NCBI RefSeq assembly: GCF_900105905.1
Contig: NZ_FNSV01000005.1
Span: 3,534,001-3,598,000 of the forward strand
Source of the DNA: Rhodococcus koreensis
GTDB lineage: Bacteria > Actinomycetota > Actinomycetes > Mycobacteriales > Mycobacteriaceae
Direction: 5' to 3'
DNA length: 64,000 nucleotides
Shown here: one piece after another, positions 59,156 through 64,000 of the stretch
Layout of the letters: each line of letters begins with the position of its first letter
Position numbering within the stretch: position 1 is the first letter of the stretch
Made by a program: the position numbers and the translations under genes
The notes under the pieces: model-generated
Database searches by the model: none
What the model was told of the DNA's origin: nothing
Seen by the model: the letters and a program-made list of their open reading frames with translations, nothing else

Positions 59156-59960
59156 CCCGGAGCCCTCCCTTCTCGTCGGCGGTGAGACTGTCACCGGTGT
59201 AGTGGCGGAAGACGTCGTCGAGCGTCGCGTCCGGCCCGAGTGCGGCGACGAGTCCGGCCGGCGAACCGACCGCGCGCAGTTCGCCCCGGTGCATCAGCGC
59301 GATCCGATCACACAGCGCCTCGGCCTCTTCCATGTAGTGGGTGGTGAGCAGCACCGTCATCCCGTACTGCTTCTGCATCTCGGTGACGCGGGTCCACACC
59401 GAATCCCGCGCGACCGGATCGAGCCCGACCGTCGGTTCGTCGAGCACCAGCAGCGACGGCCGGTTGACCAGCGCCTGCGCGAGTTCGAGGCGCCGGACCA
59501 TGCCGCCGGAGAAACTCGACGCCACCCGATCGGCGACGTCGGCGAGATCCACCATCTCCAGCACCTCGTTCACCCGGCCGCGGCGTTCGGACCGCGGGAC
59601 GTCGTAGAGGCGGGCGAACCAGGACACGTTCTCCCGGGCGGTGAGCGCGCCTTCGATCGACAACTGCTGCGGCACGTACCCCAGCAGCCGTCGAACGGAC
59701 ATCGCCTGAGTGCGCACGTCGTATCCGAAGATGCCGACGTCACCGTCCTGCAGCGGAAGAAGCGTGTTGAGCAGCCGGATCGTCGTGGTCTTCCCCGCGC
59801 CGTTCGGGCCGAGAAGGCCGAAACACTCGCCCGCCTCGATCACGAGGCTCAGGTCGTTCACCGCGGTGTAGTCGCCGAACCGGTAGGTCACATGCGACAG
59901 TTCCAGCGCGTTGCGGGACGGCCGCGCTCGTGCGGCGGCCTTCTCCCTGCGAAATATCAT
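59115..59960 (-). CDS. ABC transporter ATP-binding protein (DrrA-like)
   Basis: The 281-residue protein has Walker A GPNGAGKTTTIRLLNTL near residue 60, the Q-loop YVPQQLSIEG, the signature SFSGGMVRRLELAQAL, Walker B LLVLDEPTVGLD and the H-loop LLTTHYMEEAE. The C-terminal ATLDDVFRHYTGDSL segment is the DrrA-type extension. It drives the ABC-2 permease. ATG 59960 overlaps the MarR gene stop by four bases. The frame continuing to 60464 is shadow coding in marR. The marR-ATPase-permease operon is a typical self-regulated efflux unit. Confidence 0.93.
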   Translation of the reverse strand: MIFRREKAAARARPSRNALELSHVTYRFGDYTAVNDLSLVIEAGECFGLLGPNGAGKTTTIRLLNTLLPLQDGDVGIFGYDVRTQAMSVRRLLGYVPQQLSIEGALTARENVSWFARLYDVPRSERRGRVNEVLEMVDLADVADRVASSFSGGMVRRLELAQALVNRPSLLVLDEPTVGLDPVARDSVWTRVTEMQKQYGMTVLLTTHYMEEAEALCDRIALMHRGELRAVGSPAGLVAALGPDATLDDVFRHYTGDSLTADEKGGLRDVRSARRTARRLG

Positions 59961-60457
59961 CGGGCGACCTCCTGATCGCTGTCCTCGGCGCGATCCGGAT
60001 GGAGCGCTCCGGCGAGGCGGATGAGGGCGGGAATGGCGGATTCGATGGCCGCCCTGTCCTCGGCGCTCAGTCCGTCGAATGCGGCCGCGACCTCGAGATT
60101 GCGGCGGTCGCGCCAGCGCTCGACCTGCGACCGCGCCGCGCCGGTGAGCGCCAGGCGGGCGACGCGGCGGTCGGACTCGTCCCGCACCCGTTCGATCAGC
60201 CCGGCGTCCGTGAGTTGCCGCACGAGGGTGGAGACGGTGTTCGCCGCGAGACCCAGTGCCGCCGCGGCCTCCGCGACGGAGGTCCCGGGCCTGCGGCGGA
60301 GCAGTCGCACCAACTCCACCTGCGACCCGGTCAGCGGCGTCTCCGGCCACGGCCGGCCGACGCGTCGGCGGGTGTGCCTGCGCAACAATCCGATTGCGGC
60401 GAAGAGTTGCTCGGCAGGCGCCAACCCGGAGTGGTCGGGAGCCTCGTTCTGTGCCAT
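59957..60457 (-). CDS. MarR-family transcriptional regulator
   Basis: The 166-residue protein starts MAQNEAPDHSGLAPAEQLFA. The winged HTH is SVAEAAAALGLAANTVSTLV with the wing RVRDESDRRVARLALTGA, the MarR DxRxxR-like signature. It probably represses its own ABC exporter operon and releases on binding a drug-like ligand. ATG 60457 lies five bases after a TATATT -10 (minus strand), with no ribosome site, implying a leaderless transcript. The open frame to 60610 runs through the promoter. Confidence 0.9.
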   Translation of the reverse strand: MAQNEAPDHSGLAPAEQLFAAIGLLRRHTRRRVGRPWPETPLTGSQVELVRLLRRRPGTSVAEAAAALGLAANTVSTLVRQLTDAGLIERVRDESDRRVARLALTGAARSQVERWRDRRNLEVAAAFDGLSAEDRAAIESAIPALIRLAGALHPDRAEDSDQEVAR

Positions 60458-60462
60458 ACCAC

Positions 60463-60482
60463 AATATAGCTCTGTTTCAGAG
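60463..60482 (-). promoter_or_regulatory. marR promoter -10 with adjacent CTCTG-N3-CAGAG operator
   Basis: On the minus strand TATATT (60468-60463) is placed to start transcription at the marR ATG. Immediately upstream, CTCTGTTTCAGAG at 60470-60482 is a perfect 5-3-5 inverted repeat overlapping where RNA polymerase binds. It is a good candidate for MarR autorepression. Confidence 0.55.
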
Positions 60483-60548
60483 GTATTACGAGGGCGGCTA
60501 CGCTCGGGCCTGCAACCGTGTAACCGAGGGTGACGAGGAGACGTCCGT

Positions 60549-61292
60549 ATGTGCCTGGTTCTGTTCGCCTGGCATACCCGCCCCGATCTCCCCCTCGTCG
60601 TCGCGGCCAACCGCGACGAGTTCTACGCCCGCCCCACCGAACCGCTGCACCGATGGGAGGACGGCTTCGTCGCGGGCCGCGATCTGCTCGCAGGCGGAAC
60701 GTGGATGGGCATCTCCGACACCCTGCGGTTCGCGGCCGTCACCAACGTCCGCGACGGCGCCCCCGCGACCGGGGCCCGGTCCCGCGGAGACCTGCCCGTC
60801 GACTACCTCCGCGGCCTGCTCTCACCCGCCGACCACGCCGAACAGGTGGCCGCGACCGGCGCCGAGTACGGCAGCTTCAACCTGCTCGTCGGCGACGCCG
60901 CAGAACTGTGGTGGGTCACCAACCGGCCCCACGGTCGCAGGCAGCGCGTCGAACCCGGCGTCCACGGCCTGTCCAACGCCGAACTCGACACCCCGTGGCC
61001 GAAGGTGACGGGCGGCAAACAGGCGTTCGCCGCCGCGCTCGCCGCGGACGACGGCAGCCCCGACACGGATCCGGGGGCGTACTTCGACGTGCTCGCCGAC
61101 AGCGACCCGGCACCGTGGGACGCGCTGCCCGACACGGGCGTCGCACCCGAACTCGAACGCGCCCTGTCGTCCCGGTTCATCCGCCACGGCGAGTACGGGA
61201 CGCGGGCGTCGACCCTGCTGCGGGTCCGGGCGGACGGCACCTACGACATCACCGAGCGACGCTTCGACGAGAACGGCCCCCTCCCCACGTGA
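60549..61292 (+). CDS. NRDE-family (TANGO2-like) protein
   Basis: The 247-residue protein begins MCLVLFAWHTRPDLPLVVAA, with Cys2 as a potential N-terminal nucleophile. It carries the family-defining NRDE at residues 21-24, followed by WEDGFVAGRDLLAGGTWMG, FAAVTNVRDG and a late STLLRV segment. TANGO2 proteins in animals affect haem or lipid handling; bacterial roles are unknown. GACGAGGAG precedes the start. It is divergent from marR, and its stop lies in a hairpin. Confidence 0.9.
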   Translation: MCLVLFAWHTRPDLPLVVAANRDEFYARPTEPLHRWEDGFVAGRDLLAGGTWMGISDTLRFAAVTNVRDGAPATGARSRGDLPVDYLRGLLSPADHAEQVAATGAEYGSFNLLVGDAAELWWVTNRPHGRRQRVEPGVHGLSNAELDTPWPKVTGGKQAFAAALAADDGSPDTDPGAYFDVLADSDPAPWDALPDTGVAPELERALSSRFIRHGEYGTRASTLLRVRADGTYDITERRFDENGPLPT

Positions 61293-61328
61293 GCGGCAAA
61301 GTGTGCTCCCGCACGCTTTGCCACTCAC
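61289..61328. terminator. imperfect 18-bp hairpin between NRDE and HIT genes
   Basis: GTGAGCGGCAAAGTGTGC at 61289-61306 pairs with 61311-61328 across a four-base loop with two mismatched or wobble positions. It separates convergent genes and includes the NRDE stop codon, so it likely terminates both. Confidence 0.65.
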
Positions 61329-61329
61329 C

Positions 61330-61740
61330 TCAGAGGGAGGACCGGATGACCCCCGCCGTCTGATCGAGCGCGATCCGGCTCGGCGACTTCGGCATTCCGC
61401 GCAACCCGAACCCGTCACCGGCAGTCCGCGGAACGACGTGCAGGTGGACGTGGAAGACCTCCTGGCCGGCGGCGATCCCGTCGGCCAGGAACAGGTTGAC
61501 GCCCTGAGCCCGCATCGGCCCGTGCCGCAGCGCGGTCGCGAGACGCTGCCCCACCGCGAACACCGCCGCGCCGTCGCCCGGGTCGAGGTCGGCGAGCCCG
61601 CTCGCATGCCGCTTCGGGACCACCAGCAGATGTCCGGACGTCCACGGCCGGATGTCCATGAACGCCATCACGTTCTCGTCCTCGTGCACGACGCTGGCAT
61701 CGGAACGGCCGGACACGATCTCGCAGAAAATGCAGTTCAC
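61330..61740 (-). CDS. HIT-family nucleotide hydrolase
   Basis: The 136-residue protein begins VNCIFCEIVSGR at GTG 61740, preceded by GGAGG. It has DIRPWTSGHLLVVPKRHASG and the histidine triad FHVHLHVVPR near residue 97, the active site of HIT hydrolases that cleave nucleoside-phosphoramidates or dinucleotides. Cys3 and Cys6 form the zinc-like CxxC of HinT-type proteins. It lies 77 bases downstream of purB on the same strand, separated by a composite terminator. The frame extending to 62028 is inside purB. Confidence 0.92.
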   Translation of the reverse strand: MNCIFCEIVSGRSDASVVHEDENVMAFMDIRPWTSGHLLVVPKRHASGLADLDPGDGAAVFAVGQRLATALRHGPMRAQGVNLFLADGIAAGQEVFHVHLHVVPRTAGDGFGLRGMPKSPSRIALDQTAGVIRSSL

Positions 61741-61759
61741 GTAGGCACCTCCGGTGCTT

Positions 61760-61817
61760 GTGCGCCTTTTTTTGGTAGTCCCAGCAACCAGAAAGGCGCA
61801 CGGGCGGCGGAGCCGCC
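61760..61817. terminator. composite double-hairpin terminator at the 3' end of purB (second copy)
   Basis: GTGCGCCTTT starting at 61760 pairs with AAAGGCGCAC ending at 61801, with a T-run (TTTTTTT) and an imperfect inner stem. Then GGCGGC-GGA-GCCGCC at 61803-61817 runs into the purB TAG. The 33 bases at 61788-61820 match 4371-4403 at 32 positions. The first stem has decayed compared with the 4.3-kb copy. Confidence 0.7.
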
Positions 61818-63238
61818 TACAGGATCGGGGACGGCTGGTAGGCGGCCGCCTCGGGGTTGGCGTCGACGAGCTTCTGCACCTGCGCCACGACCGTGGCGAC
61901 CTGCGCCTCTGCGGCACCGATGAACGCCTTCTTGTCGGCGAGAGCCTGGTCGAGGGCGGCCCGGTCGAGGGGCAGGCGGTCGTCGGCGGCGAGCCGGTCG
62001 AGGAGGTCGGGCTCCTTGCCCTGCTCACGCATCGCCAGCGCGACGGCGACGGCGTGTTCCTTGATGACCTCGTGCGCGGTCTCCCGGCCCACTCCGGCCC
62101 GCACCAGCGCCATCAGGACCTTGGTGGTGGCGAGGAACGGCAGGTACCGGGTGAGTTCCTTCTCGATGACGGCGGGGTAGGCGCCGAATTCGGCGAGCAC
62201 CGTCAGGAACGTCTCGATGAGTCCGTCGATCGCGAAGAACGCGTCCGGCAGCGCGACGCGGCGCACCACCGAGCAGAACACGTCACCCTCGTTCCACTGC
62301 GCGCCCGCCAGTTCGGCGGCCATCGACGCGTATCCGCGGAGCACGACCTGCAGTCCGTTGACGCGCTCGCAGGAGCGGGTGTTCATCTTGTGCGGCATCG
62401 CCGACGACCCGACCTGCCCGGGCTGGAAGCCCTCGGTGACCAGTTCGTGGCCCGCCATCAGGCGGATGGTGTGCGCGAACGACGACGGCCCCGCCGCCAC
62501 CTGCACCAGCGCGGACAGCACGTCGTGGTCCAGCGACCGCGGGTACACCTGGCCGACGCTCGTGAACACGTGGGAGAAGCCGAGATGCTCGGCGACCTTC
62601 TGCTCCAGCGCCTCCAGCTTGGACGAGTCACCGTCGAGGAGGTCGAGCATGTCCTGCGCGGTGCCCATGGGGCCCTTGATGCCGCGCAGCGGGTAGCGGT
62701 CGATCAGCTCGCGCAGCCGGGTGAGCGCGACGAGCAGTTCGTCGGCGGCGGACGCGAACCGCTTGCCCAGGGTGGTGGCCTGCGCCGCGACGTTGTGCGA
62801 GCGGCCTGCCATGACGAGGCTGCTGTACTCGGCGGCCCGCTCGGCCAGCCGGGCCGCGACCGCGACACCGTGTGCGTGGACGTGCTCGAGCGACCGCAGG
62901 ATTTGCAACTGCTCGACGTTCTCGGTGAGGTCGCGGCTGGTCAGCCCCTTGTGGACCTGCTCGTGGCCGGCGAGGGCGTTGAACTCCTCGATGCGGGCCT
63001 TCACGTCGTGGCGGGTGACGCGCTCGCGGTCGGCGATGGAGTCGAGGTCCACCTGCTCGAGCACGCGTTCGTAGTCGGCGAGCGCCTCGGCCGGCACGTC
63101 GATCCCGAGTTCCGCCTGAGCCCGCAGCACGGCGAGCCACAGCTGACGCTCGAGGACGATCTTGTGCTCGGGCGACCACAACTCGACGAGTTCGGGGCTG
63201 GCGTAACGGTTGGCAAGGACGTTCGGGATGCGGCTCAC
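61817..63238 (-). CDS. purB: adenylosuccinate lyase
   Basis: The 473-residue fumarase-superfamily enzyme has TSRDLTENVEQLQ, MAGRSHNVAAQATTLGKRFA (catalytic His) and the signature GSSAMPHKMNTRSCERVN (flexible loop with catalytic Ser). It splits adenylosuccinate to AMP and SAICAR to AICAR plus fumarate, acting twice in purine synthesis. ATG 63238 starts MSRIPNVLANRY, typical for actinobacterial PurB. It is on the same strand as purC and purSQ, which lie 26 and 59 kb away. Confidence 0.97.
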   Translation of the reverse strand: MSRIPNVLANRYASPELVELWSPEHKIVLERQLWLAVLRAQAELGIDVPAEALADYERVLEQVDLDSIADRERVTRHDVKARIEEFNALAGHEQVHKGLTSRDLTENVEQLQILRSLEHVHAHGVAVAARLAERAAEYSSLVMAGRSHNVAAQATTLGKRFASAADELLVALTRLRELIDRYPLRGIKGPMGTAQDMLDLLDGDSSKLEALEQKVAEHLGFSHVFTSVGQVYPRSLDHDVLSALVQVAAGPSSFAHTIRLMAGHELVTEGFQPGQVGSSAMPHKMNTRSCERVNGLQVVLRGYASMAAELAGAQWNEGDVFCSVVRRVALPDAFFAIDGLIETFLTVLAEFGAYPAVIEKELTRYLPFLATTKVLMALVRAGVGRETAHEVIKEHAVAVALAMREQGKEPDLLDRLAADDRLPLDRAALDQALADKKAFIGAAEAQVATVVAQVQKLVDANPEAAAYQPSPIL

Positions 63239-63260
63239 GAGTCCTCAGTTTACGGCGGCG

Positions 63261-63890
63261 CTACAGCTCGACGTGGTCCGGCCGGTCGAGGGCGGGCGCG
63301 ACGACGTCGACGACGTCGAGCAGCATCGCCCGGGCGAGGGCCCGCAGGTCGGGGTCGTGCTCGCCGAGCGCGGTGACCACGGCTCCGTCGACGACGGCGA
63401 CGAGCCGCCGGAGTTGCTCCTGCCGGACGTCGCGGTCGGAGCGCCGCAGCGCCTCGGTCAGGACGTCGTCCAGTTGCGCGCGCAACCGCAACTGGACTTC
63501 GCGCAGTTCGGGGCGGCGCGCGCAGGCCGTGAACCGCTCGTACCGGGAGATCAGCCTCTCGCGGCAGTCCTCACTGATCAGGGCCGGTCCGACGAGCAGG
63601 TCGAGGAGGAGGTCGACGGTGGACTCGCGGCCGCGGCGCCGGTGCGTCACGTCCTCGACGCGGCCGCGCATGACCGCGAGGTCGCGGTTGCCGTTGCATT
63701 CGACTGCCTTCGCGATCAGGTCGTCCAGCGACTCGAAGTAGTAGGTGGTCGACGCGAGCGGAAGGTCGGCGCGGGTGGCCACCGAGCGGTGCCGGACCGC
63801 GTCGAATCCACCCTCGAGGAGCAGATCGGCGGCAGCCTCGACCAGCGCCTGTCGGCGCCGTTCGCCCTTCGGAGTTGCCGCGGATGACAC
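63261..63890 (-). CDS. TetR-family transcriptional regulator
   Basis: The 209-residue protein starts VSSAATPKGERRRQALVEAA at GTG 63890, after AGGA. The TetR HTH is seen in DAVRHRSVATRADLPLASTT followed by YYFESLDDLIAKA, and the all-helical ligand-binding domain fills residues 75-205. It lies 22 bases upstream of purB in the same orientation, but purB control by it is not implied. The 110 bases beyond it (63891-64000) contain a possible plus-strand start (ATG 63990), which may be a divergent target gene continuing outside the window. The frame to 63971 runs through the promoter. Confidence 0.88.
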   Translation of the reverse strand: MSSAATPKGERRRQALVEAAADLLLEGGFDAVRHRSVATRADLPLASTTYYFESLDDLIAKAVECNGNRDLAVMRGRVEDVTHRRRGRESTVDLLLDLLVGPALISEDCRERLISRYERFTACARRPELREVQLRLRAQLDDVLTEALRRSDRDVRQEQLRRLVAVVDGAVVTALGEHDPDLRALARAMLLDVVDVVAPALDRPDHVEL

Positions 63891-64000
63891 CAATTCATCC
63901 TGCCAGCCGCGGATGCCGCACCAGGGCAGATTGGGCGACAGACCGCGAAGTATGTGGGTGGTGCCGCGCACCGGCGTAGCGTCGGAACGATGCGGGTGTC

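Noticed and set aside
1..64000. CRISPR arrays, insertion sequences or prophage
   Set aside because: No direct-repeat/spacer pattern, no transposase or integrase motifs and no phage structural genes were seen; the only dispersed repeat noted is the terminator unit.

Overview
The window reads as a chromosomal segment of a high-GC mycolic-acid actinomycete, most likely Rhodococcus (jostii/opacus type). The reasons are the GC-rich third codon positions, frequent GTG starts, probable leaderless mRNAs, a near-consensus IdeR iron box, GlxR/CRP-type operators, and the gene order purB - purC - ptrB - purS - purQ. From memory, Mycobacterium tuberculosis keeps that order in a compact block. Here it is stretched over about 60 kb by two large catabolic and regulatory segments. 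I see no tRNA, rRNA, CRISPR array, insertion sequence or phage gene.

Layout. 1-6.4 kb: partial malQ, a HemK-like methyltransferase, purQ/purS, an MBL-fold hydrolase, a DUF2334 deacetylase-like protein, a glutathione peroxidase and a DctA-type dicarboxylate symporter. 6.5-8.8 kb: a CitA/DctS-type sensor kinase and its response regulator, divergent from dctA. 8.8-14 kb: a 59-residue secreted peptide behind a perfect CRP/GlxR box, a remnant of an oligopeptidase B C-terminus, then an amidase, an unrecognised protein and a DUF1116 protein, divergent from a NodD-type LysR regulator. 14.3-27.2 kb: a ring-hydroxylating catabolic island. It has an IclR regulator and a minus-strand set of ten genes (Rieske alpha and beta subunits, a 98-aa unknown, an ornithine-cyclodeaminase-like protein, an SDR, a 3Fe-4S ferredoxin, a ferredoxin reductase, an MFS carrier, a metal-dependent cyclase and RidA). 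A divergent plus-strand operon carries a DapA-like aldolase, an aldehyde dehydrogenase and an extradiol dioxygenase. Two matching palindromes lie in the divergent promoter region. 27.2-33.2 kb: a PknK-like kinase/STAND protein opposite a LuxR-STAND regulator. 33.2-36.2 kb: ptrB and purC. 36.2-43.3 kb: paired DJ-1-type genes, a DHA2 exporter, a frameshifted 2-hydroxyacid dehydrogenase and a lipid/diacylglycerol kinase-like protein.

42.3-50 kb holds two parallel tartrate/malate modules. Each is a divergent LysR gene, a tartrate dehydrogenase (TtuC family) and a carboxylate carrier: a DctA type in the first, a 2-hydroxycarboxylate type in the second. A decayed glycerate kinase follows the first module. 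50-54.5 kb: an amide-use unit (amidase, SSS symporter, DUF3311 partner, two-HTH Lrp-type regulator). 54.6-58.3 kb: an iron-regulated dhbCAE operon making activated 2,3-dihydroxybenzoate for a catechol siderophore. 58.3-60.5 kb: a MarR-controlled DrrAB-type ABC exporter. 60.5-64 kb: an NRDE protein, a HIT protein, purB and a TetR regulator.

Main themes: carboxylate uptake appears three times, amide hydrolysis twice, and the aromatic island combines a complete dioxygenase electron chain with nitrogen-handling accessory enzymes (RidA, cyclase, OCD family). That combination suggests a nitrogen-containing or otherwise unusual aromatic substrate. Long near-perfect palindromes act as terminators between genes, and one composite hairpin unit occurs twice 57 kb apart.
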